Positions 35,647-44,096 of a stretch of DNA of 64,000 nucleotides are shown piece by piece. The DNA is from JAGQPD01 sp020426865. Its GTDB lineage: Bacteria > Planctomycetota > Planctomycetia > Pirellulales > Pirellulaceae. The position numbers and the translations under genes are program-made. Numbering within the stretch: position 1 is the first letter of the stretch; every line of letters begins with the position of its first letter. The stretch is taken from NCBI GenBank assembly GCA_041399065.1, contig JAWKTN010000001.1:1054001-1118000 (forward strand). The letters are read 5' to 3'. A model generated the notes under the pieces. The model saw only the letters and a program-made list of their open reading frames with translations. It had not been told where the DNA came from and ran no database searches.

Positions 35647-36741
35647 GTGAAACGAAATTTGCAGTTCGCCCTACGCGCGGTATTGTTGTCTGTTATCGCG
35701 GCGGCCTCCATTGCCCACGCCGCCGAAATGAAGACTGGTACTCCCGATTTGAAAATGGTCGGTCCGCTGGCGTTTGGCCCAAACGGCATCCTCTTTCTCG
35801 GAGATCCGGTGTCGGCGAAAATCGTGGCCGTCGACACGAAAGATACCAAGGGGAGTGCGGATAGTGTGTCGATCAATTTGGACGGTATCGACGAGAAGAT
35901 CGCGGCGATGTTGGGAACCACCGCCTCGGATATATTGATTAACGATTTGGCTGTTAATCCGGCCAGTGGCAATGCCTACCTGAGCGTCTCACGGGGGCGG
36001 GGTCCAGACGGCGTGCCGGTCGTTGTGAAAGTGGGTGCTGACGGAACAATCAGTGAATTAAGCCTGGAAAACGTCACGTACTCGGAAGCCACGCTACCGA
36101 ATCCACCTGATGATGCACCGGGTGGACGTGGCAACCCCCGTTTGGATTCAATTACGGACCTGGCCTTCGTCGAGGGACGCTTGTTCGTTGCCGGCTTGTC
36201 GAATGAAGAATTCGGTTCGAAGCTGCGGTCGATGCCCTTTCCATTCGCGGAAGCCGGGGATGGTACGAGCGTCGAAATCTATCATGGTTCGCATGGTCGC
36301 TTTGAGACTCGTTCCCCAATTCGCACATTTGCGGCTTATGAAATCGAGAAGACACCCCACCTGTTGGCCGCTTACACATGTACGCCGCTTGTAAAAATCC
36401 CCGTCGCGATGCTCAAACCCGGCGAACGCATCAAGGGCGAAACGATCGCCGAGTTGGGCAATCGCAATCGACCGCTGGACATGATCGTCTACAACAAGGA
36501 CGGTAAGGACTTCGTCCTGATGTCGAACAACAGCCGCGGGTTGATGAAAATCTCGACCGATCACATGGCCGACGTTCCGGCCATCACCGAACGGATTCCG
36601 GACAAGGCCGGAGTGGAATACGAGACGATTGAATCGGTCAAAGGCGTGTTGCAGCTCGATCGCTTGAACGCCGACCATGCGTTGATGCTGGTGCAAGCCG
36701 AGTCGGGGGCAATGATGCTGAGCACAATGGAATTGCCGTAA
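35647..36741 (+). CDS. Exported propeller-like protein of unknown function
   Basis: 364 residues. A signal peptide (LQFALRAVLLSVIAAASIAHA) precedes repeated beta strands typical of a 6- or 7-bladed propeller (VGPLAFGPNGILFLGDP, LAVNPASGNAYLSVSRG, ITDLAFVEGRLFVAGLS). No catalytic motif is visible. The start is GTG 35647, with AAGGAG 7 bases upstream; TTG 35641 is in frame. It follows the Tat protein by 76 bases. Confidence 0.65.
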   Translation: MKRNLQFALRAVLLSVIAAASIAHAAEMKTGTPDLKMVGPLAFGPNGILFLGDPVSAKIVAVDTKDTKGSADSVSINLDGIDEKIAAMLGTTASDILINDLAVNPASGNAYLSVSRGRGPDGVPVVVKVGADGTISELSLENVTYSEATLPNPPDDAPGGRGNPRLDSITDLAFVEGRLFVAGLSNEEFGSKLRSMPFPFAEAGDGTSVEIYHGSHGRFETRSPIRTFAAYEIEKTPHLLAAYTCTPLVKIPVAMLKPGERIKGETIAELGNRNRPLDMIVYNKDGKDFVLMSNNSRGLMKISTDHMADVPAITERIPDKAGVEYETIESVKGVLQLDRLNADHALMLVQAESGAMMLSTMELP

Positions 36742-36775
36742 CCGGACGGCCTTAGGTGCTTTTCAACTGACATGG

Positions 36776-36806
36776 ACTGGCCGGTCGCTCGTTACGTCCG
36801 GCCAGT
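36776..36806 (+). terminator. Hairpin after the propeller gene, possible terminator
   Basis: ACTGGCCGG (36776-36784) pairs perfectly with CCGGCCAGT (36798-36806). It is not directly followed by T residues, but TTTTTCTTTT occurs 30 bases later after a second weak stem (GCGT/ACGC). It may end transcription before the next gene. Confidence 0.45.
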
Positions 36807-36906
36807 TCGCGTACCTGTACGGGAACGCAGCTGTTTTTCTTTTGGATAGGAATTCATCGAAGAAGGACGCACGATGATGACCGCTGCCGTAGGAACGGTG
36901 TAAGTG

Positions 36907-38148
36907 ATGCGAGCTGATTGTTTAGCGACACCTATACGTCGCTCTTTGCCAATCGCCAATGCCTGCTTCATTGGTATTATCGCCGTGGTGGTCGGTCGTG
37001 AAAGCTGCGGTGCAGTCAGCGTCGTTGGGGTGCACGCGTCGATCGAGCGACTGTCTGCCAATTCGTCAGCGGCGAGCCTTGTTATCGATGGCTTGCCAAC
37101 CGACGTGCTGGCGAAATTGCCCGCGGATGGAGAGGGGAGTGAGGTGTGGAAACGGGTGTTTGCGGTGCGCGTCGGAACCACCGATTCCAACCTGCCGACC
37201 GTGTTGGGAAAATGGAGTCGCATCGGCGAGCGAATCGCATTTGAGCCACGGTTCCCCTGGCGACCGGGAGTTGCGTACCAAGTAACCTGCGACTGGTCGT
37301 TGATCGGCGCCAGTGAGTCGGTCGAGGCTTTGCCGTCGTCGCTCGAGTTTTCTGCGACTGACAAGTCGCTCGCCACCGTGCCGTTAGCCGAAGTGACGGA
37401 AGTGTATCCATCGCAGGACGAGCTGCCGGAAAACGTGCTGAAGTTTTATATCCATTTTTCGTCGCCGATGAGCCGGGGCGAAAGTTATCGCTGTGTTACC
37501 TTGTGGGAAGTAGGCGGCGCGCGATCGCCGCGACAAATCGAAGCTCCCTTTTTGGAGTTGGGCGAGGAACTCTGGGATCGTTCCGGCACCAGATTTACGT
37601 TGTTGTTGGATCCCGGGCGAATCAAACGTGGCCTGAAACCGCGCGAAGATGTTGGGCCGGTCTTTGAAGAAGGGAAAACTTATCGTTTGGTGATCGACCA
37701 AAGCTGGCAGGACTCGCATGGTCGGCCGATGAAACAATCATTTGAGCGGCAGTTTCGCATCTCCACGCCTGACGACATGCAACCAGACGTGAGTACATGG
37801 CAGAATTCGGTTCCGACCAAGGGGACGCGCGAGGCCCTCGCGCTGAGCTTTCCGGAACCGCTCGATGATGCCATGCTCCGACGCGTGTTAGCCGTCTATC
37901 GTGGCACGCCGGATCGGCGCGAGGGTGACACGCTGTTGGGTTCCATTGTCATTGACGATGGCCAGCAGCGGTGGCGATTCTTCCCGGAGTCGCCTTGGCA
38001 ACCCGGCGAATACGTCGTAGAAGTCGATGCGACGCTCGAAGACCGTGCGGGAAACAGTCTCGGGCGGCCGTTCGAGATTGATGTCTTGCGCGACGTCGAA
38101 GCGGCCGTTCCCAATAAGAAGTTTCACTTGAGTTTTAAAGTGCACTAG
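36907..38148 (+). CDS. Exported Ig-like domain protein
   Basis: 413 residues. An N-terminal hydrophobic segment (ANACFIGIIAVVVG) may be a signal. The rest is beta-rich and contains repeated phrases typical of SbsA/bacterial Ig-like modules: RFPWRPGVAYQVTCD, LKFYIHFSSPMSRG, GKTYRLVIDQSWQDSHGRPM, SPWQPGEYVVEVDATLEDRAGN. It is the last of four exported proteins and is convergent with the next gene (15 bases between stops). Function unknown. ATG 36907, or GTG 36904 in the same frame. Confidence 0.65.
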   Translation: MRADCLATPIRRSLPIANACFIGIIAVVVGRESCGAVSVVGVHASIERLSANSSAASLVIDGLPTDVLAKLPADGEGSEVWKRVFAVRVGTTDSNLPTVLGKWSRIGERIAFEPRFPWRPGVAYQVTCDWSLIGASESVEALPSSLEFSATDKSLATVPLAEVTEVYPSQDELPENVLKFYIHFSSPMSRGESYRCVTLWEVGGARSPRQIEAPFLELGEELWDRSGTRFTLLLDPGRIKRGLKPREDVGPVFEEGKTYRLVIDQSWQDSHGRPMKQSFERQFRISTPDDMQPDVSTWQNSVPTKGTREALALSFPEPLDDAMLRRVLAVYRGTPDRREGDTLLGSIVIDDGQQRWRFFPESPWQPGEYVVEVDATLEDRAGNSLGRPFEIDVLRDVEAAVPNKKFHLSFKVH

Positions 38149-38163
38149 TTATTCACCGGCGTT

Positions 38164-38817
38164 TTATACACCAGCGTTTTTCACCAGAATCGGGCGACCA
38201 AGATCGCGTTCCACGCCAAATGTCATTGCGGCCGGAACGAGCCGTTGCGTTTGTGCTACGTAATTCCACCGTCCATCGGTGCGGATCAGGAAGTTGAACG
38301 CGTTGATCATGCTCTCCGCGTTGTCCCTGTCGCCGTATTCGGTGTATTCCAATGTGGAAATCGTTGAGTCCTGTGGTGCATTCAGGTTTTTCCAGGCGGT
38401 CTTGTCGGCCGGGTGCTGCTGATGATGATGGACGCGGAAGTCAGTGCCCGCGTCCGTGACCACAAACCAACATCCTTGCATCGCGGCGGTAAAAACAAAT
38501 TCGTAGGCGGGTTTCGCCTTTGATACGTCGACGTGACCAATCTCTTGAGTGCCCGCCAGGAACGGGCACCAATAGGCGCGAATCAATGGCTCGCTGCCGA
38601 CCGAAACCGATCCCCCCATCGCCACCGTATCGGCCTGAAACGTGACAGTATTTCCGGAGACCGGTTTGAAGTCGACCAGGCATTCTTTCATCTGGTTCAG
38701 ACGCGACACGGATCCGGCGCCGTCCCGAGTGCGTGCCCACGCGGTATTGTCGATCGTGTACTTATCGCAAAATGCAACCGGGTCGTTACGAAACAGCGTA
38801 TTCATTCCATCGCTCAT
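38164..38817 (-). CDS. Unrecognised protein with a Cys-x14-His pair
   Basis: 217 residues, no signal peptide and no membrane helix. The centre reads FTAAMQGCWFVVTDAGTDF followed by RVHHHQQHP: Cys116 in a Gly-Cys turn, then His130-132 after a strand. Spacing Cys to His131 is 15, as in CNF1-type Cys deamidases (Cys866/His881), where the same Gly-Cys turn and His strand form the active site. That comparison is an inference from the motif only; I do not recognise the family. The C-terminal part has YTEYGDRDNAESMINAFNFL. It lies downstream of the KDG kinase gene but 209 bases away. Confidence 0.6.
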   Translation of the reverse strand: MSDGMNTLFRNDPVAFCDKYTIDNTAWARTRDGAGSVSRLNQMKECLVDFKPVSGNTVTFQADTVAMGGSVSVGSEPLIRAYWCPFLAGTQEIGHVDVSKAKPAYEFVFTAAMQGCWFVVTDAGTDFRVHHHQQHPADKTAWKNLNAPQDSTISTLEYTEYGDRDNAESMINAFNFLIRTDGRWNYVAQTQRLVPAAMTFGVERDLGRPILVKNAGV

Positions 38818-39025
38818 AGATATTTATTCTCCGGGGATTGACGCTGGAAACGTGGTGCCAGAATACTGCACGATTTACAAATCTTAGCTTGCAGCGTCGC
38901 CGCGCGCCGTTTTTGGTAGCGAATCCTTGGTAGCGAATCCATGGGGCCCTGCGTCGCCGATCATCGTCGGCGTGGCCCACGGTCGCTCGATCATGCTGGA
39001 ACGGCCGGCATATTTGGAATAATCG

Positions 39026-40117
39026 CTAACGCACAACTCGCCCGGACGCGGCGCCACCAACAAGTGCTTCGATTTCCGCGACTGAGGAATAATTGAAGTC
39101 CCCAACAATAGAATGCGCCAGGCACGACGCCGCGACCGCAAACTGGATAGCTCGATCGGGCGAAAGCCAGCGTTCTGTGCAAAGCGAATAAATCAGGCCG
39201 GCGCCAAAGGAATCGCCCGCACCGACCCGATCGACGATGCTGCGAATCTCGTACGGACAATATTGGCCATCCGCCAAGGGCGCAAAGTGAGGGTGGTCGC
39301 GTTTCACGTCCAGCAGCATCCCGCCCCAATTGTTGTGCGATGCAGAGATGCTCTCGCGTAGAGTAATGGCGACATGGGCCAAGTTGGGAAACTGCGAGGC
39401 AACTTGACGGGCGACCTCCGGGTAATGATCGATCGACAGTCGCCCGGAATGGACGTCGGTCCCTTGGGCATGAATACTCAATACGTCACCGCAATCCTCT
39501 TCATTGGCAATCGCGATGTCAACAAACGGCAATAGCTTGCGCATGGTTGCTTCAGCCAACTCGCGAGGCTTCGACGAGCTGTCCCATCGCCACAACTTCT
39601 TGCGAAAATTCAAGTCGCAGGATACTGTCAGACCGGAGTGTTTCGCAGATTCCGCGGCGGCGATCGCCGCTTCAGCAGCAACCCGCGAGATCGCTGGCGT
39701 GATCCCTGTCACGTGAAACCAATCTGCATCGGAAAAGACAGCCGGCCAATCGTACTGGTCGGCGGATGTCAGGCTGATGGCCGAACCACCACGATCGTAG
39801 GTTACCTGGCTTGCTCGCTGATTGGCACCGGTCTCCAAGTAGTAGAGGCCGAGACGACCATCGTCGGTCCGTACGATCCACTTGGTATCGACCCCCACGG
39901 CGCGAAGAGCATCGACGCATGTGTCGGCAATCGTGTTCTTCGGCAGCGCTGTGACGAACGCCACATCGTGTCCGCCCAACATTGCCAGCGATGCCGCGAC
40001 GTTTGCCTCGGCGCCAGCAAACGTAAAGCCTACCGTACCGGGAAGTGATTGTCGAAAACGCAATACGCCTTGCGGTGCAATGCGTCCCATGATTTCTCCG
40101 AACGTTACAATTCGCAT
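39026..40117 (-). CDS. kdgK: 2-keto-3-deoxygluconate kinase, PfkB family
   Basis: 363 residues. PfkB motifs are present: GFTFAGAEANVAASLAMLG at the N-terminus and DRVGAGDSFGAGLIYSL with the catalytic Asp near the C-terminus, and YYLETG, DLNFRKKLW for substrate binding, as in KDG kinases. The enzyme phosphorylates 2-keto-3-deoxygluconate to KDPG, which the aldolase encoded just upstream splits. Together they serve uronate and pectin breakdown. The two genes are 73 bases apart on the same strand. Confidence 0.85.
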   Translation of the reverse strand: MRIVTFGEIMGRIAPQGVLRFRQSLPGTVGFTFAGAEANVAASLAMLGGHDVAFVTALPKNTIADTCVDALRAVGVDTKWIVRTDDGRLGLYYLETGANQRASQVTYDRGGSAISLTSADQYDWPAVFSDADWFHVTGITPAISRVAAEAAIAAAESAKHSGLTVSCDLNFRKKLWRWDSSSKPRELAEATMRKLLPFVDIAIANEEDCGDVLSIHAQGTDVHSGRLSIDHYPEVARQVASQFPNLAHVAITLRESISASHNNWGGMLLDVKRDHPHFAPLADGQYCPYEIRSIVDRVGAGDSFGAGLIYSLCTERWLSPDRAIQFAVAASCLAHSIVGDFNYSSVAEIEALVGGAASGRVVR

Positions 40118-40189
40118 AGTAGACTCGTCAGGATGAGAAGTAGGTATTGGCGACCACGTCCTCGGTCTGTTAGTTCGCCCTGTTCCCGA

Positions 40190-40855
40190 TCAAACGCCTC
40201 GCGTTTGCTTTACCGTTTCCGAAGCTTGGCGCGCCAACTTGCTAATGGTCTGCCAATCTTGTTTTGCGATCGTACTGCGAGGCGCCAACCACGACCCCCC
40301 GACGGCCAACACGAGCGGACTGGCCAGATATTTGGCAAGGTTGGCCATGCTCACCCCACCAAGCGGAAGAAAACGAGTCCCAAGATGAGTGTACGGTGCC
40401 GCCATGCTCTGAAGGTATTCCAAGCCTCCGGATGACTCGGCCGGGAAAAACTTCAGTTCGCGGCAACCCAACTCGAGGGCGATTTCGATGTCGGTCGGAG
40501 TGACAATCCCTGGAGCAAATGGCAAACCGATTTCCGCCGCGCGCTGAAGAACGCCCGGATTGCAACCTGGTGAAACGCCAAAGGCCCCCCCCGCATCGTG
40601 GACCGCGTCGACTTGGTCGGCGCGCAAAATCGTACCAATCCCGGCCAGTATCTCGGGAACCTGCTGGCGGATCAGCTTCAAGGCGTCGATCGCAACGGGC
40701 GTACGTAACGTCAACTCCATCACCTGAACACCGCCCTCAAGCAGCGACTTGGCCAACGGAACTGCGTGCTCCAATTCGTCAATGACAAGTACCGCTACGA
40801 TGCCACAGCGCTCAATACGCTGGAGCATTTCTTGAGGAAAGCGCGATTCAACCAT
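40190..40855 (-). CDS. eda: 2-keto-3-deoxy-6-phosphogluconate aldolase
   Basis: 221 residues, normal for class I KDPG aldolase. Motifs: VMELTLRTPVAIDALKLI with the catalytic Glu, GIGTILRADQVDAVHDAGG, SPGCNPGVLQRA, and ELKFFPAESSGG with the Schiff-base Lys. It makes pyruvate and glyceraldehyde 3-phosphate from KDPG. Start ATG 40855 has GGAG 9 bases upstream; the longer open frame to 40981 has no family support. Confidence 0.92.
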   Translation of the reverse strand: MVESRFPQEMLQRIERCGIVAVLVIDELEHAVPLAKSLLEGGVQVMELTLRTPVAIDALKLIRQQVPEILAGIGTILRADQVDAVHDAGGAFGVSPGCNPGVLQRAAEIGLPFAPGIVTPTDIEIALELGCRELKFFPAESSGGLEYLQSMAAPYTHLGTRFLPLGGVSMANLAKYLASPLVLAVGGSWLAPRSTIAKQDWQTISKLARQASETVKQTRGV

Positions 40856-41165
40856 TAGAATTCGCTCCGAAAGGTAATTCAATAACACCGATGATTCTCG
40901 CCGACAACCCACCGAATCGCAAGGAGCGTAATGAGCCCAAGCAGTACCAGCAAGCAAATCCGGTTGCCGACTGAACATCAACCCCGATGCGAATCACGCT
41001 TTCAGATCTGGACGGACTACCGGCCGGCAACATCACATGTGCTTGCCGAACACCTCGTCACGGCTGCCGAGGCCGACTGTTTGCTCGAGCCATGTTTCGG
41101 CTCCTTCGTGAATTGTCGACAAATACTCACGATCGCCGGGCCGCCCATAATGCATGGATGGCACA
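40856..41165. other. Intergenic region upstream of eda
   Basis: No gene seen. It should hold the eda-kdgK promoter and the methyltransferase 3' end; I find no operator-like palindrome. Confidence 0.5.
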
Positions 41166-41762
41166 TCAGCTCTTTGACACCAAGCATGACCAACCCAAGA
41201 AATCCTCGTCAACACCAGGCGCACCGTCAAAGCGAAATTCATGCAAATCTACGATATGGAACGTCTGCCCAAGCTCCTCTCGAATCTGTTCTTCGGTAAC
41301 CACCGGCGGACCAGGGCTGTTTGGTTCTCGCGCATTTCCTGCCAAGACAAGTCCACGGGCACCACCAACAAGCGTTCGTGCAACGGCCGTCGCATATCGA
41401 TCCGTCGCAATTCGGCGAACTGCATGATAACATCCGCGATCGAAAAAAAACGCAAAAGGAGCTCCGAAGTCAGGCAGCTCAAACACGTCAGCAACCACAA
41501 ATCGCACCTTGACCCCCGCGGCGTAAGCTCGAGCTTCGGCCCGCTCAACCGCCAACGGCGACACGTCCACCCCCGTCACGTCGAACCCTTGCTGTGCTAG
41601 CCATACACAGTTGCTTCCGGTCCCACACCCTAATTCCAAAGCGCGACAAGGCATTATCGAGTTCCGCTGTAGACAAGCCTTGAGCTCGGACGAATGCCGA
41701 CCAGTATCCCAAGGTAGATCGCCGTCGCGATAGCGATCGTTCCAAGCAACGTGATCTGTCAT
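41166..41762 (-). CDS. SAM-dependent methyltransferase, TPMT/class I type
   Basis: 198 residues. The SAM-binding loop LELGCGTGSNCVWLAQQG is followed by VTGVDVSPLAVERAEA and an acidic strand (VRFVVADVFELP). The N-terminus WNDRYRDGDLPWDTG is typical of the TPMT-like/tellurite resistance-type methyltransferases. The substrate cannot be told. Start ATG 41762; an upstream reading to 41807 is possible but not needed. Confidence 0.8.
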   Translation of the reverse strand: MTDHVAWNDRYRDGDLPWDTGRHSSELKACLQRNSIMPCRALELGCGTGSNCVWLAQQGFDVTGVDVSPLAVERAEARAYAAGVKVRFVVADVFELPDFGAPFAFFFDRGCYHAVRRIATDRYATAVARTLVGGARGLVLAGNAREPNSPGPPVVTEEQIREELGQTFHIVDLHEFRFDGAPGVDEDFLGWSCLVSKS

Positions 41763-41866
41763 TGCCAAAACTCTCCAGACAACATCATGCGAGAATTGGA
41801 AACCCACGCGACAATGCTACAGTAAACATCCCTCGACCGGAAGCCGGAAGTGAATCTCTTCCGTCC

Positions 41867-42105
41867 CTAAACTCTGTTTTGGCACGACGAATCCATCTGC
41901 GGATCACCAGGCGACGACAAGCACCGTACATCACCGATGGTCGCATAAGGAATTCGCCGATCACGACCGCGTTTCCCCATTACCAACGTGTCCTCATCAT
42001 CCGCCGTAACGTCGCACAATTCACGTGTCATACCGGTGTCGATGTGACTTGCGATGGAGGTCAGCAATCCACCGCCAACTAACATGCCAACGACAACGCA
42101 CAACA
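41867..42105 (-). CDS. Possible small membrane protein
   Basis: About 79 codons starting at a GTG just after the aminotransferase stop. It has one hydrophobic segment (LCVVVGMLVGGGLLTSIASHI) followed by a polar tail with MGKRGRDRRIPYATIGDVRCL. No ribosome site and no known family. The codon pattern is not decisive, so it may be a chance frame in a 348-base gap. Confidence 0.25.
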
Positions 42106-42110
42106 CGACA

Positions 42111-43289
42111 TTATTGGTTATACACGGCGTTCGCAGCCGCGATCGCGCCACCGTCGCTCTTGCGGTGGCCGTGTTTGTCCAACAATTGCTCCAGTGCCGA
42201 CAATAGCAGCAACACGTTTTGCTGACGAGCCCCGTAACCCATCAATCCGATCCGCCAAACCTTACCTTGAAACGCTCCCAATCCAGCGCCGATCTCGATG
42301 CCGAAATGCTGCAACAAGTCGTGGCGAATCCGAGCGTCGTCGACACCAGCGGGCACCGTAACGGCGTTGAGCATCGGAAGTTGATGTCCAGGTTGAGCGG
42401 CAAACGAGATACCCATCGCACCCAATCCCGCTCGCAGCGCTTGATGATTCCGTTCATGCCGCGCAAAGCACGTCTCCAACCCTTCTTCCAAAATCAGGCG
42501 CAAGGCTTCGTACAACCCGTAAGTCATATTGATCGGCGCCGTATGATGATACACGCGTTGTTCACCCCAATACGACGCCAACATGCTCACATCCAAATAC
42601 CAGCTCTGAACCTTTGACTGGCGGGCCATGATCGCCTGCACCGCGCGTTCGCTGAACGACACCGGAGCCAATCCTGGCGGACAACTCAAACACTTCTGCG
42701 ATCCCGAATAAATGGCGTCGATTCCCCAAGCGTCGACGTCCACCGGCATGCCGCCCAACGATGTAACGGCGTCTACTAACAACAAAGCGCCAGCCTCGTG
42801 CACGACCTGCGAAATCTCCTCGATCGGTTGTGATGCCCCCGTCGACGTTTCGGCCATTACAATCCCGACCACTTTGGGCCGAACGGACTGCAACACATCC
42901 TTTAGGTCGTCAACCGTAAACACTTCGCCCCACGGACGTTCCAATCTTGTGACACTTGCCCCCGCGCGCTGGGCAACATCCGCCATGCGACCACCAAACA
43001 CGCCGTTAACGCAAACCACCATCGCATCCCCCGGCTCGATCAGGTTTGCGACGGTCGCTTCCATGCCTGCCGATCCGGTCGCACTGATCGCCATGGTCAT
43101 GCGATTGTCCGTGCGAAACACCGTTCGCAACATATCCTGAAGGTCATTCATGATCTGCAAGTAATACGGATCCAAATGGCCGACGGTATTTCGCCCCATT
43201 GCCTGCAGTACGCGGGGATGAATATCGCTGGGTCCTGGCCCCATCAACACGCGTATCGGCGGATTAAGTGGCGGTGCAACATTTGTCAT
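42111..43289 (-). CDS. Class V aminotransferase (alanine/serine-glyoxylate type)
   Basis: 392 residues. PLP-binding features: GSAGMEATVANLIEPGD, DAVTSLGGMPVDVDAWGID and the Schiff-base Lys in YSGSQKCLSCPPGLAP. The start VLMGPGPSDIHPRVLQAM and the closing KVWRIGLMGYGARQQNV place it in the alanine-glyoxylate/serine-glyoxylate family, which feeds photorespiration-like glyoxylate or serine metabolism. ATG 43289 has AGAGG 8 bases upstream. It follows the isochorismatase gene by 19 bases. Confidence 0.9.
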   Translation of the reverse strand: MTNVAPPLNPPIRVLMGPGPSDIHPRVLQAMGRNTVGHLDPYYLQIMNDLQDMLRTVFRTDNRMTMAISATGSAGMEATVANLIEPGDAMVVCVNGVFGGRMADVAQRAGASVTRLERPWGEVFTVDDLKDVLQSVRPKVVGIVMAETSTGASQPIEEISQVVHEAGALLLVDAVTSLGGMPVDVDAWGIDAIYSGSQKCLSCPPGLAPVSFSERAVQAIMARQSKVQSWYLDVSMLASYWGEQRVYHHTAPINMTYGLYEALRLILEEGLETCFARHERNHQALRAGLGAMGISFAAQPGHQLPMLNAVTVPAGVDDARIRHDLLQHFGIEIGAGLGAFQGKVWRIGLMGYGARQQNVLLLLSALEQLLDKHGHRKSDGGAIAAANAVYNQ

Positions 43290-43308
43290 CGTGAAAACCT
43301 CTACCTGG

Positions 43309-43938
43309 CTATCGATACGGTGTCGTGCTATCGTCCGGCGCAATCTGACGAGCCAATTGGCTAATCTGTTTAAACTCCGGACTGCCAGCCGCACCACACC
43401 ACTCGAACATTGTCATTTCAGTGGTCACCAAAGTGACACCTGAAGCCTCCATACGTCGCAAGGCAAAATCATAGTCCGTCACAAATCGGCTTCCGACGGC
43501 GTCGACCGACACGAAAACCTCAAATCCATCCTGTACCATGTCGAGCGCGGTTTGCAGCACGCAAACATGCGCTTCGATGCCACACAGCAGGACCTTCCGT
43601 CGTTGGTTGTTGGCGAATCGCTCGAGCACCTCATGGCAGACCGCGGCACTAAACGCCAATTTCGCAGGCACACTCGCATTTCCCATCCATTGTATGATTT
43701 CGGGAATCGTTTGCCCCAGCCCTTGCGGATACTGCTCCGTCGCGCCAACCGGAATCCCGAGCGTTATTGCTGCCTGAAGCAATCGACAAACGTTCCACTC
43801 GACCCGTTTATGATGCCAGATGTGCGGCAACAACTTCTGCTGCATGTCAATCACGAGTAATGCCGTATCATCACGCGACATCAACAGTGGATTGGCGCTT
43901 CGATTCTCATTTCGTTCGTTTTGCGGCGTAGTATTCAT
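43309..43938 (-). CDS. Isochorismatase-family hydrolase
   Basis: 209 residues. The catalytic triad is present: Asp in LLVIDMQQKLL, Lys in VPAKLAFSA, Cys in CGIEAHVCVLQTALD. The family includes isochorismatases, nicotinamidases and related amidases or hydrolases; the substrate is not clear. It is the first gene of a likely pair with the aminotransferase. Confidence 0.85.
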   Translation of the reverse strand: MNTTPQNERNENRSANPLLMSRDDTALLVIDMQQKLLPHIWHHKRVEWNVCRLLQAAITLGIPVGATEQYPQGLGQTIPEIIQWMGNASVPAKLAFSAAVCHEVLERFANNQRRKVLLCGIEAHVCVLQTALDMVQDGFEVFVSVDAVGSRFVTDYDFALRRMEASGVTLVTTEMTMFEWCGAAGSPEFKQISQLARQIAPDDSTTPYR

Positions 43939-44096
43939 GCAGGAGAAGATACCGCAACTCTGCTTTCAAAGGAAGTCGCCTTCCGTCTTCGCGCATCACT
44001 GCCAGTGCGGATTCGACGATTCGGCAACTATGGGTTACCGGGGTTTCAGGACGTCAGCGGCGGCAAGCTGCGAAAACAGCGTGCAGCGCAAGGCGG

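Noticed and set aside
35037..35972. 311-codon minus-strand frame
   Set aside because: Overlaps the Tat protein and the following propeller gene on the opposite strand; no family match.
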